From Polyangiaceae bacterium (GTDB taxonomy: Bacteria > Myxococcota > Polyangia > Polyangiales > Polyangiaceae): a stretch of DNA of 8,383 bases. Location of the stretch: positions 1 to 8,383 of the forward strand of contig JAICTU010000412.1 of assembly GCA_025936205.1 (NCBI GenBank), read 5' to 3'. This document shows, in pieces, positions 1 to 6,746 of this stretch. The position numbers were made by a program, and so were the translations under genes. The notes beneath the pieces were generated by a model. The model was not told where the DNA came from. It ran no database searches and worked only from the letters and a program-made list of their open reading frames with translations. Positions within the stretch are counted from its first letter, which is position 1; each line of letters opens with the position of its first letter.

Positions 1-1703
1 AGCGTGAAGGGGTCGAAGCCGGAGTAGTACATGGCCGTGGCCATGGCCATCGGCGTGGGGATGAAGTCCTGGATCTGGCGCGGCTTGAGCTTGTTTTGCT
101 TGAGGTAGAGCGCCAGCTGGATGGTGTCCTTGATGCCCGACCCGGGGTGGCCCGTGATCAAATAGGGGATCAGGTACTGCTGCTTGCCGGCCTCTTCGCT
201 CGCCTGGCAGAAGGCCTGGGCGAAGCGCTCGTAGTGTTCGATGGGCGGCTTCTTCATCTTGTCGAGCACGTCGCTGTCGTTGTGCTCGGGAGCGACGCTC
301 AGCTGGCCGCCGGTGTGGTGGCGCGCCATCTCACGAATGAAGGTGGGGCTCCTGTTCGCCAGATCGTAGCGCACGCCGGAGGCGATGAAGACGCGCTTGA
401 CGGTCTTCTCCTGGCGCACCTTGCGCAGCAGGTCGATCAGCGGATCGTGGTCGGTGACCAGGTTCTCGCAGATCTTGGGGTGTACACAGGACAGGCGGCG
501 GCAAGCGTTTTCGATGCGCTCGCTCTTGCACTTCATCTGGTACATGTTGGCGGTGGGCCCGCCCACGTCGCTGATCACGCCGCGGTAGTCGGGCATGCGC
601 GACAGGGCACGCACCTCGCGCAGCACGCTGTCCGCCGAGCGGCTCTGGATCACGCGGCCTTCATGCTCGGTGATGCTGCAGAAGCTGCAGCCGCCGAAGC
701 AGCCGCGCATGGTCACGATCGAGTGTTTGACCGTCTCGAATGCCGGGATCGGCGCGTCGTACTCCGGGTGCGGCGCGCGCGCGAACGGTAGGTCGTACAG
801 CTCGTCCATGTCCGCCTCGGCGAGCGGCGCCGCCGGCGGGTTGAAATACACGGCCTCTTTGCCGAACACCTGCAGCAGGGGGCGCGCGTTGCCGGGGTTG
901 GTCTCGCGCTGAAACATGCCGCTCATGCGCGCGAAGGCGCGCTTGTCGGCGCTGACCTCTTCGAACGAGGGCAGCACCAGGACTTTGCCGTCGGTCACGA
1001 AGCGGCTCGGGTCCGCCGCGATCGGTTGCCAGGCCGCAGGATTTTCGAGCGCGTAGGCGGTGCCCGGGATGTCCTTCAGCTGAGCTACGGACTCGCCTTC
1101 GTTCAAACGGCGCGCGATGTCCCAGACGGGCCGCTCTCCCATGCCGAAGACGAGCAGGTCCGCCTTGGCGTCGAGCAGGATCGAGCGGCGCAGCTGATCC
1201 ATCCAGTAGTCGTAGTGGGCGATGCGGCGCAGCGAGGCTTCGATGCCGCCGAGCACGATCGGCAAGCCGGGGAACGCCTGGCGGCACAGGTTCGAGTAGA
1301 CGATCGTGGCGCGGTTCGGGCGGCGGTTGGTCTGCCCGCCGGGGCTGTATTGATCCTCGGCGCGCACCTTCTTCTGCGCCGTCAGCTTGTTCAGCATCGA
1401 GTCGAGGTTGCCGGCGCTGACCCCCACGAAGAGCCGCGGGCGCCCCATGACGAGCAGGCTCTCGGGCGAACGCCAATCCGGCTGCGCAATGAAGCCGACC
1501 TTGAAACCGCGCCGCTCCAGGAAGCGCGCGATCAGCACCGGCCCGAATGCCGGATGATCGACGTACGCGTCCCCGCTGACGATCAGGATGTCGATTCCGT
1601 CCCAACCGCGAGCTTCCAGATCGCTGCGACATGTCGGCAAAAATGCCGACCGAGCGAAGGCCTGAGGGCCGTTTTTCGAGGTTCGGAGAGCTACGGTGGG
1701 CAC
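1..1703 (-). CDS. ygiQ: YgiQ family radical SAM protein (partial, C-terminus beyond left edge)
   Basis: This is a radical SAM enzyme of the YgiQ (UPF0313) family. Such proteins bind a 4Fe-4S cluster and cleave S-adenosylmethionine, but the reaction and substrate of the family are not established as far as I know. The frame stays open for 567 codons and leaves the window without a stop; E. coli YgiQ is about 740 residues, so roughly 170 are missing. Near the N-terminus the family signature GDAYVDHP lies at residues 44-51. The cluster-binding CxxxCxxC motif reads CFGGCSFC at 335-342 (Cys 335, 339, 342), followed by ITEHEGR. Further on come GGPTANMY (381-388) and a CRRLSC cysteine pair (401/406), all matching E. 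coli YgiQ as I recall it. The start is uncertain: I chose GTG at 1703-1701 because no ATG lies between the in-frame stop upstream (TAA near 1768) and the first conserved residues. A TTG near 1640 is an alternative. No strong Shine-Dalgarno is visible. Confidence 0.95.
   Translation of the reverse strand, partial: MPTVALRTSKNGPQAFARSAFLPTCRSDLEARGWDGIDILIVSGDAYVDHPAFGPVLIARFLERRGFKVGFIAQPDWRSPESLLVMGRPRLFVGVSAGNLDSMLNKLTAQKKVRAEDQYSPGGQTNRRPNRATIVYSNLCRQAFPGLPIVLGGIEASLRRIAHYDYWMDQLRRSILLDAKADLLVFGMGERPVWDIARRLNEGESVAQLKDIPGTAYALENPAAWQPIAADPSRFVTDGKVLVLPSFEEVSADKRAFARMSGMFQRETNPGNARPLLQVFGKEAVYFNPPAAPLAEADMDELYDLPFARAPHPEYDAPIPAFETVKHSIVTMRGCFGGCSFCSITEHEGRVIQSRSADSVLREVRALSRMPDYRGVISDVGGPTANMYQMKCKSERIENACRRLSCVHPKICENLVTDHDPLIDLLRKVRQEKTVKRVFIASGVRYDLANRSPTFIREMARHHTGGQLSVAPEHNDSDVLDKMKKPPIEHYERFAQAFCQASEEAGKQQYLIPYLITGHPGSGIKDTIQLALYLKQNKLKPRQIQDFIPTPMAMATAMYYSGFDPFT
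1633..1650. repeat. Perfect 7-bp inverted repeat with 4-nt loop inside the ygiQ 5' end
   Basis: GTCGGCA, four A residues, then TGCCGAC form a perfect inverted repeat. It lies about 55-70 nt inside the assigned ygiQ start, before the conserved GDAYVDHP region. In ygiQ mRNA it would fold into a small hairpin with a U-rich loop. If translation really starts at the TTG near 1640, the hairpin would cover the start codon and could affect initiation. It may also be chance in a GC-rich coding region. Confidence 0.35.
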
Positions 1704-1837
1704 GAGGCGGGCAGTGTGGCCTCTTGCCTGCTTTTTCGCACGTAGAAGGTGAATGGTTCCCGATTTTTACGACTCGAAGAAATTTTGGTGCACGGAAATC
1801 TAAACGCCCACCACTCATTGGTTGTCACAGAGAGGTC
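1704..1837. other. Gene-free spacer with AT-richer block; probable divergent promoter region
   Basis: There is no credible coding sequence here on either strand. The block around 1745-1805 has runs of A and T that stand out against the GC-rich surroundings. It lies between the 5' end of ygiQ (minus strand) and the hairpin/terminator unit at 1838-1954 (plus strand). That is where two divergent promoters would be expected. I found no convincing -35/-10 pair: TCTAAA at 1799-1804 is a possible -10 for the plus strand but lacks a good -35 at the right distance. Start sites therefore remain unassigned. Confidence 0.4.
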
Positions 1838-1954
1838 CTCCTCAGGGGGTTCGGCGCAGTGATCCTGAGCACATCAGTGCGCCGAGCCCCCCGCACGAGG
1901 AGATAGAGGTCAAGGGTCAGGGATCGGTTGAGCGACCGGTCCCTGATTCTTTTT
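1838..1954 (+). ncRNA. Putative small non-coding RNA: long hairpin plus intrinsic terminator
   Basis: The plus strand can fold into a long stem-loop. CTCCTC (1838-1843) pairs with GAGGAG (1897-1902) across an asymmetric internal loop. The fourteen bases at 1845-1858 then pair with 1878-1891 through a single G-U. After a G-G mismatch, TGAT (1860-1863) pairs with ATCA (1873-1876), leaving the nine-base loop CCTGAGCAC. Fourteen bases later a strong Rho-independent terminator begins. No reading frame ends into this terminator, and both neighbouring genes lie on the other strand, so a free-standing small RNA of about 120 nt or more is inferred. The 5' end is not known; 1838 is only where structure starts. 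It does not match SRP RNA (no GGAAGGAAGC apical motif), 6S RNA or tmRNA as I know them. It could instead be the end of a transcript that starts further left, antisense to ygiQ. Confidence 0.5.
1917..1954 (+). terminator. Rho-independent terminator, plus strand
   Basis: TCAGGGATCGGT (1917-1928) and ACCGGTCCCTGA (1935-1946) form a 12-bp stem with one G-U pair and a six-base loop, TGAGCG. The stem is followed directly by TTCTTTTT (1947-1954). The U-tract exists only in the plus direction; read on the minus strand the stem is followed by a C-rich stretch, so it should not serve the minus-strand gene at 2026-2385. It is the clearest terminator in the window. Confidence 0.85.
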
Positions 1955-2025
1955 GTGCTCAAAAGCGAGCGCAAATCGCTGACCGCGAACGCTGTGCGCT
2001 CGGATCGAAGCCCTGGCCGAAGGCG

Positions 2026-2385
2026 TCAGGCCGGGCGCGAGGACGGGGTTGGCTCGTCGTGCCGATGCGCGGGGCCTGGCGCCGGCAGTGCGCAGCTGCC
2101 GCAGCGGCGGCTGAACAGGATGCGGCCGAGGCCGAGAAAGTCCCTCAGGCCGCCTGTGGCCAGATAGGCTTCACCGCAGCGCGGGCATTTGAAGCCGAGC
2201 AGCACACCGAGCGGATAGGACACGAGCAGTACCATCACGCTCGTGCCGGCGAAGCGCAGCGCGCGCGAGCTGGCCATGGCGTCGTGCAGCAGCACGCCGA
2301 GGACCACCAGCAGCACCAGCACCGCCCAGAGCGCATACCGCGCGCGCTGAAAACTGCGCCACTGCGAGCGAGCCGGGTCGCGCAT
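2026..2385 (-). CDS. Small two-TM membrane protein with CxxC...CxxC zinc-ribbon-like C-terminus
   Basis: This is a 119-residue protein of unknown function. Two hydrophobic segments, about residues 18-33 and 45-65, are joined by a short polar loop (HDAMASSRA), so both ends probably face the same side. The basic N-terminus (several Arg in the first 16 residues) suggests that side is the cytoplasm. Directly after the second helix come KCPRCG (Cys 67 and 70) and, 25 residues later, RRCGSC (Cys 95 and 98). This paired CxxC spacing is typical of a zinc ribbon. The last 20 residues are Pro-rich and polar. Small membrane proteins with this arrangement are common as hypothetical proteins in proteobacteria and Myxococcota; no function can be assigned. 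ATG at 2385 is preceded by ACGGGG only a few bases upstream, a crowded ribosome site. The hydrophobic pattern and conserved Cys pairs argue that the frame is real. It is transcribed away from the ABC operon and shares its upstream spacer. Confidence 0.75.
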   Translation of the reverse strand: MRDPARSQWRSFQRARYALWAVLVLLVVLGVLLHDAMASSRALRFAGTSVMVLLVSYPLGVLLGFKCPRCGEAYLATGGLRDFLGLGRILFSRRCGSCALPAPGPAHRHDEPTPSSRPA

Positions 2386-2461
2386 ACCCCGTTCAAGCTA
2401 ACAGAATTGCGCTCGCAAAGCGGTGCACGCAGGGCCCCGTGGCAAAGGAACGCGACCAATC

Positions 2462-2474
2462 TGGAGCAGCTCCA
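2462..2474. promoter_or_regulatory. Perfect 13-bp palindrome, possible operator upstream of the ABC operon
   Basis: TGGAGCAGCTCCA is a perfect odd-centred inverted repeat (six bases each side of a central A). It lies 60 nt before the ATPase start codon in the 149-bp spacer between the divergent zinc-ribbon gene and the transporter operon. Its size and symmetry suit a dimeric repressor, and sugar importers are often under local repressors. No regulator gene lies next to it, and there is only one copy, so the assignment is tentative. I could not find a convincing sigma-70 promoter in this spacer on either strand. Confidence 0.3.
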
Positions 2475-2534
2475 TTTTGAAGCAGCCATGAACCACAATG
2501 AAACGAGGTCGACTCGTGTTATGCGACGGGCGCG

Positions 2535-3632
2535 ATGGCGAGTGTGCAGATTCGGGCGGTGGAGAAGCAGTTCGGGCAAACGCCCGTGCTGCGCGGCGTA
2601 GACGTGGATGTGCCGGACGGATCGTTCACGGTACTGGTGGGGCCGTCGGGCTGCGGCAAGTCGACGCTGCTGCGCCTGATCGCCGGGCTCGAGGAGCTGA
2701 GCGCCGGCGAGATCCGCATCGGCGACGCGGTCGTGAATCGGCTGCCGCCGAAGGCCCGCGACGTGGCGATGGTGTTTCAGAACTACGCGCTGTATCCGCA
2801 CATGACGGTGCGCGAGAACCTCGGCTTCTCGCTGCTGCTCGCCAAGGAAGGCAAGGCGAGTATCGCCGCCAAGGTGACGCGCGTCGCGGAGAGCCTCGGG
2901 CTCACCGAGCTGCTCGCTCGCTATCCGCGCCAGCTCTCGGGTGGCCAGCGCCAGCGCGTGGCCATGGGCCGCGCGATCGTGCGCGCGCCGCGCGTGTTTC
3001 TGTTCGATGAGCCGCTCTCGAACCTGGATGCGCAGCTGCGGGTGGCGATGCGCGCGGAGATCAAGCAGCTCTATCAGCGCCTGCAGACCACCGCCATCTA
3101 CGTCACGCACGATCAGATCGAAGCCATGACGCTGGCGGATCAGATCGTGGTGATGCGCGACGGCAAGATCGAGCAGGCGGGCGCGCCGCTGCAGCTCTAC
3201 GACAAGCCGGCGACTCGCTTCGTCGGGGGCTTTATCGGCTCGCCGGCGATGAACTTCTTGTCCGGTCGACTGCAGCACGCAGCGGGCTCCTCGCAGGTGC
3301 TGCTGGAAGACGGCACGCGCGTGGCGCTGCCGGGCGCGCTACCTGGTGCCGAGGGGCAGCGTGTGCTGCTCGGCGTGCGGCCCGAGCACTTGCGCGTCGC
3401 GTCCGAGGGCGGCATCGGCGTGCGCGTGGTGGTGGTGGAGCCGACGGGCGCGGACACGTTTGTCTCTTGTGAGCACCAGGGGCAAAGCGTCTCGGTGTTG
3501 CTTCGTGAACGGCATCAGTTTCAGCCGGGCAGCACAATTCGCCTCACTTCCGACGCTGCGCAGCTGCACGTTTTTGACGCTGACTCGGGCCAGCGCGTGG
3601 ACGCGGGCATTGCTCGTTCGGCTCAGGCGTGA
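2535..3632 (+). CDS. Carbohydrate-type ABC importer ATP-binding protein (MalK/UgpC/MsmX-like)
   Basis: This is the cytoplasmic ATPase that powers the importer encoded downstream. At 365 residues it has the usual length for MalK/UgpC-type subunits. Visible motifs are Walker A GPSGCGKST (36-44), the Q-loop in VFQNYALYPHMTVREN (Gln 82), the ABC signature LSGGQRQR (134-141), Walker B VFLFDEP with Glu 159, the D-loop SNLD (162-165) and the H-loop THD (His 192). After the phrase FIGSPAMNFL comes a C-terminal region of about 125 residues matching the MOP/TOBE domain of this subgroup, which in MalK carries regulatory contacts. All catalytic residues are intact. ATG 2535 fits because the conserved fold begins by residue 4; the ribosome site (GACGGG) is weak. 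It is the first gene of a four-gene plus-strand operon, and the next gene starts 43 nt after its stop. The substrate cannot be read from an ATPase, since subunits of this type can serve several importers. Confidence 0.96.
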   Translation: MASVQIRAVEKQFGQTPVLRGVDVDVPDGSFTVLVGPSGCGKSTLLRLIAGLEELSAGEIRIGDAVVNRLPPKARDVAMVFQNYALYPHMTVRENLGFSLLLAKEGKASIAAKVTRVAESLGLTELLARYPRQLSGGQRQRVAMGRAIVRAPRVFLFDEPLSNLDAQLRVAMRAEIKQLYQRLQTTAIYVTHDQIEAMTLADQIVVMRDGKIEQAGAPLQLYDKPATRFVGGFIGSPAMNFLSGRLQHAAGSSQVLLEDGTRVALPGALPGAEGQRVLLGVRPEHLRVASEGGIGVRVVVVEPTGADTFVSCEHQGQSVSVLLRERHQFQPGSTIRLTSDAAQLHVFDADSGQRVDAGIARSAQA

Positions 3633-3675
3633 GAAGCAGGAGCGCGCGTTTTCTTCGGCAAAGGGGATCGTCGAC

Positions 3676-4989
3676 ATGCAACGAATCGACCGACGCAAGT
3701 TCATCGGAGCAGCCACCAGCATGGCGGTCGCCGCGAGCCTCAGCGGCCGCGCCCAGGCGGACGACCTCGCCTTCAAGCCGGAGCCGGGGGCCAAGCTGCG
3801 CCTGTTGCGCTGGAAGCGCTTCGTGGAGGGGGACGAGACGGCCTTCGCGCGCAACGTGCAGAAGTTCTCCGAAAAGTACGGCGTGGAGGTGAAGGTCGAC
3901 GCGGAGAGCTGGGAAGACGTGCGCCCCAAGGCCGCGGTGGCTGCCAACGTGGGCAGCGGCCCCGACCTGATCGCGGGCTGGTTCGATGACCCGCACCAGT
4001 ATCCGGACAAGCTGATCGACGTGACCGACCTGGCCGAGTACCTCGGCAAGAAGTACGGCGGCTGGTACGACGTGTGTCAGAAGTACGGGCGCCGCGCCGG
4101 CACGCGGCAGTGGATCGCCATCCCCTGGGGCATCGTCGGCAACGCGCTCGTGTACCGCGAGAGCCACGTGAAGGCGGCGGGCTTCGACGGCATTCCCAAG
4201 GATACGGCGGGCTTCTTGAAGCTGTGCCAGGCGTTGAAGGCCAAGGGCACGCCCCCGGGCTTCGCCCTGGGCAAGGCCGTCGGTGACGGCAACAACTGGG
4301 TGCACTGGCTGCTCTGGTCGCACGGCGGCAAGCTGGTCGACGAGAACTTCAAGGTGGTGATCAACTCACCGCAGACCGTCGCAGCGCTCGAATACGCCAG
4401 GGCGCTGTACCCGACGTTCGTGCCGGGCACGCTGAGCTGGCTCGACCCGAACAACAACAAGGCCTTCCTGGACGGCCAGGTGTCGCTGACGGCCAATGGC
4501 ATCTCCGTCTACTACTCGGCGAAGAACTCGCCCGACGCCAAGCTGCAGGAGATGGCCAAGGACATCCAGCACGCGCGCTTTCCGATCGGCCCCGTCGGCA
4601 AGCCGACGGAGTTGATGCAGGTGACCCAGTGGATGCTGTTCAAGCACTCCAAGTTCCCGAATGCGACGAAGGAGCTGGTGCGCTTCCTGATGGAGGCCGA
4701 GCAGTACGACCCGTGGATGCAGTCTTCGATCGGCTATGTCTCGCAGTCGCTGCGCGCCTACGAGAAAAACCCGGTGTGGACGGCGGACCCCAAGCACGCC
4801 GCCTACAAGGACGGTGGGAACTTCATCCTCGACGTCGGCTATTCGGGGCCGCTCGGTCCGGCGTCGGCATCCGCCCTGGCCGACTACATCGTGCTGGACA
4901 TGGTGGCCGAGGCCGCCAGTGGCGCGAAGTCGCCACAGGAAGCCGCCAAGCGCGCCGAGCAGCGCGCCAAGCGTTACTACAAGGGCTGA
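3676..4989 (+). CDS. Tat-exported extracellular solute-binding protein, family 1 (sugar type)
   Basis: This is the periplasmic binding protein of the importer, which captures solute and delivers it to the permeases. It has 437 residues, normal for family 1 binding proteins (SBP_bac_1, UgpB/MalE-like). The N-terminus is a twin-arginine signal: DRRKFIG with Arg 6 and 7, a hydrophobic alanine-rich stretch (10-23), and an AQA cleavage site after residue 28. There is no lipobox cysteine, so a soluble periplasmic protein is expected. The mature part has the typical pattern of this family: an early segment on the target strand (LRLLRW), the stretch GSGPDLIAGW, and a C-terminal helix rich in Lys and Arg. 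The frame is open upstream to 3346, but ATG 3676 is right: AAGGGG sits 9 nt before it, the Tat signal starts there, and the extension overlaps the ATPase gene. The permease start follows 1 nt after the stop. Substrate unknown; sugars, oligosaccharides or glycerol phosphate compounds are all possible. Confidence 0.95.
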   Translation: MQRIDRRKFIGAATSMAVAASLSGRAQADDLAFKPEPGAKLRLLRWKRFVEGDETAFARNVQKFSEKYGVEVKVDAESWEDVRPKAAVAANVGSGPDLIAGWFDDPHQYPDKLIDVTDLAEYLGKKYGGWYDVCQKYGRRAGTRQWIAIPWGIVGNALVYRESHVKAAGFDGIPKDTAGFLKLCQALKAKGTPPGFALGKAVGDGNNWVHWLLWSHGGKLVDENFKVVINSPQTVAALEYARALYPTFVPGTLSWLDPNNNKAFLDGQVSLTANGISVYYSAKNSPDAKLQEMAKDIQHARFPIGPVGKPTELMQVTQWMLFKHSKFPNATKELVRFLMEAEQYDPWMQSSIGYVSQSLRAYEKNPVWTADPKHAAYKDGGNFILDVGYSGPLGPASASALADYIVLDMVAEAASGAKSPQEAAKRAEQRAKRYYKG

Positions 4990-4990
4990 A

Positions 4991-5863
4991 GTGCGCCGCA
5001 ACACGCTCGGCTGGCTGCTGCTCTTGCCCAGCGCCGTGCTCCTGCTCGGGCTGCTTGCCTACCCGCTGGGGCTCGGCGTCTGGCTCGGCTTCACCGACGC
5101 CAAGATCGGCAACCCCGGCGAGTGGGTGGGCTTCGAGAACTTCTCGTACCTGGTCACGGACGAGGTGGTGCAGCTGGCGCTGTTCAACACCTTGTTCTAC
5201 ACGATCGTGGCCAGCGCGTTGAAGTTCGGGCTCGGGCTGTGGCTGGCGCTGCTGCTCAATCGGCGCCTGCCCTTTCAGTCGTTTTTTCGCGCCGTCGTGC
5301 TCCTGCCCTGGATCGTGCCGACGGCGCTCTCGGCCATCGCCTTCTGGTGGCTGTACGACGCGCAGTTCTCGGTGCTGTCGTGGAGCTTGCGGCACGCCGG
5401 GCTGATCAGCGAGCAGATCGATTTTCTGGGCGACCCCTGGAACGCGCGCTTCTCGACCATCGCCGCCAATGTATGGCGCGGCGTGCCGTTCGTGGCCATC
5501 TCGCTGCTGGCGGGGCTCCAGACCATCTCGCCCTCGCTGTACGAGGCCTGCTCGATCGACGGTGCAACGGCGTGGCAGCGCTTCCGCCACGTCACCCTGC
5601 CCTTGCTCTCTCCCATCATCGCCGTGGTGATGACCTTCTCCGTGCTGTTTACCTTCACCGATTTTCAGCTCATCTATGTGCTCACGCGCGGCGGGCCGCT
5701 CAACGCCACGCACCTGCTGGCGACGCTGGCGTTTCAGCGCGGCATCTCCGGCGGCGCCCTGGGCGAAGGCGCAGCGCTGGCGACCTTGATGGTGCCGTTC
5801 CTGCTCGCGGCCGTGTTATTCAGCTACTTCGGGCTGCAGCGGCGGGCCTGGCAACGGGCGTGA
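4991..5863 (+). CDS. ABC importer permease 1 (MalF/UgpA-like)
   Basis: This is an inner-membrane channel subunit of the binding-protein-dependent importer. It has 290 residues with about six membrane helices, the first at residues 7-32 directly after a short basic N-terminus (MRRN). The hallmark EAA loop that docks on the ATPase is clear: EACSIDGATAWQRF begins at residue 185 and runs into TLPLLSP. The position and sequence fit the MalF/UgpA side of the pair, shown by VLTRGGP near the C-terminus, a common phrase in UgpA-type subunits. I chose the GTG at 4991, one base after the binding-protein stop, because AAGGG lies about 7 nt upstream and the conserved first helix starts there. The same frame is open back to 4736, but that part lies inside the binding-protein gene. 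The near-overlap implies translational coupling with the binding protein. Confidence 0.95.
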   Translation: MRRNTLGWLLLLPSAVLLLGLLAYPLGLGVWLGFTDAKIGNPGEWVGFENFSYLVTDEVVQLALFNTLFYTIVASALKFGLGLWLALLLNRRLPFQSFFRAVVLLPWIVPTALSAIAFWWLYDAQFSVLSWSLRHAGLISEQIDFLGDPWNARFSTIAANVWRGVPFVAISLLAGLQTISPSLYEACSIDGATAWQRFRHVTLPLLSPIIAVVMTFSVLFTFTDFQLIYVLTRGGPLNATHLLATLAFQRGISGGALGEGAALATLMVPFLLAAVLFSYFGLQRRAWQRA

Positions 5864-5873
5864 ACAGGCTGAG

Positions 5874-6743
5874 ATGACACAGGATCGAGACGCCTCCGGG
5901 CTCGAATACCTCGAGACGCTGCCCCGCCGCTGGGTCACGCTCTACGCGCCGCTCGGCGCTTTTCTGTTCGTGCTGCTCTTCCCCTTCTACTGGATGGTGG
6001 TCACCGCCATCAAGCCGAACGCCGAGCTGCTCGATCACGAGCACAACCCGTTCTGGGTGGTGAAGCCCACGCTCGAGCATTTTCAGAAGCTGATCTTCCA
6101 CACCGAGTACCCGCGCTGGCTGTGGAATACGGTGTTCGTCTCGGTCGCCTCGACCGTGGTCTCGCTGGGCGCCGCCGTGCTCGCCGCGTATGCGATCGAG
6201 CGGCTGCGCTTCAAGGGCGCGAAGACGGCGGGGCTGCTGATCTTCCTCGCTTACCTGGTGCCGCCTTCGATCCTGTTCATCCCGCTCTCGGCGCTGGTGT
6301 TCCGGCTCGGCCTGTTCGACACGCCCTTCGCGCTCGTGCTCACCTACCCCACGGCGCTGGTGCCGTTTTGCACCTGGCTGCTGATGGGCTACTTCCGCTC
6401 CATCCCCTTCGAGCTGGAGGAGTGCGCGCTGATGGACGGCGCCAGCCGCTTCGAGGTGCTGTGGAAGATCATCCTGCCGCTGTCCGTGCCGGGGTTGATC
6501 TCGGCAGGGATCTTCGCCTTCACCCTGTCGTGGAACGAGTTCATTTACGCGCTCACCTTCATCTCCTCGTCAGAGGCGAAAACGCTGCCGGTCGGCGTCG
6601 TGACCGAGCTGGTCGAAGGCGACGTGTACCACTGGGGCCCACTGATGGCGGGCGCCCTGCTCGGCTCGTTGCCGGTGGCGGTCGCGTATTCGTTCCTGGT
6701 CGAATACTACGTGTCCGGGATGACGGGCGCGATCAAGGAGTAG
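5874..6743 (+). CDS. ABC importer permease 2 (MalG/UgpE-like)
   Basis: This is the second channel subunit, expected to pair with the preceding permease to form the transmembrane pore. It has 289 residues. A cytoplasmic N-terminal tail of about 20 residues leads into the first helix (about 24-46), followed by FYWMVVTAIKPNAEL, the typical opening of MalG/UgpE-type proteins. The EAA loop reads EECALMDGASRFEVLWKI and ends in LPLSVPG, the docking site for the ATPase. The end has the usual helix followed by a short tail (GMTGAIKE), a common ending for this subunit class. ATG 5874 lies 10 nt after the stop of permease 1 with AGG upstream. The gene closes the operon; its stop codon is only 3 bp from that of the convergent kinase gene, and no terminator hairpin can be seen between them. 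Confidence 0.95.
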   Translation: MTQDRDASGLEYLETLPRRWVTLYAPLGAFLFVLLFPFYWMVVTAIKPNAELLDHEHNPFWVVKPTLEHFQKLIFHTEYPRWLWNTVFVSVASTVVSLGAAVLAAYAIERLRFKGAKTAGLLIFLAYLVPPSILFIPLSALVFRLGLFDTPFALVLTYPTALVPFCTWLLMGYFRSIPFELEECALMDGASRFEVLWKIILPLSVPGLISAGIFAFTLSWNEFIYALTFISSSEAKTLPVGVVTELVEGDVYHWGPLMAGALLGSLPVAVAYSFLVEYYVSGMTGAIKE

Positions 6744-6746
6744 CCG

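Noticed and set aside
96..791. 231-codon open frame on the plus strand
   Set aside because: It is antisense to the well-conserved YgiQ frame, including the CxxxCxxC motif; long antisense frames are expected in GC-rich genes, and its translation is low-complexity without domain features.
1658..1680. GGCC-TGAG-GGCC hairpin followed by GTTTTT on the plus strand
   Set aside because: The stem is only about 4-5 bp, lies inside the ygiQ coding region, and the real terminator further on is far stronger.
661..1818. 385-codon open frame on the minus strand
   Set aside because: It is another frame of the same strand as ygiQ. The translation is Arg/Ala-rich without motifs, whereas the neighbouring frame matches YgiQ throughout.
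1838..1902. SRP RNA or 6S RNA identity for the long hairpin
   Set aside because: The conserved SRP apical motif is absent, and the length and lack of a large central bubble do not suit 6S RNA.
2010..2030. Hairpin at the 3' end of the zinc-ribbon gene as a minus-strand terminator
   Set aside because: The stem is short and bulged and is not followed by a T-run, so termination cannot be supported.
2235..3278. 347-codon open frame on the minus strand across the spacer and ATPase gene
   Set aside because: It is antisense to Walker A, signature and Walker B of the ATPase and overlaps the zinc-ribbon gene; the product looks like a GC-rich shadow.
3346..3675. N-terminal extension of the binding protein
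   Set aside because: It overlaps the ATPase gene in another frame and would place the Tat signal 110 residues inside the protein.
4736..4990. N-terminal extension of permease 1
   Set aside because: It lies within the binding-protein gene; the membrane domain begins directly after GTG 4991.
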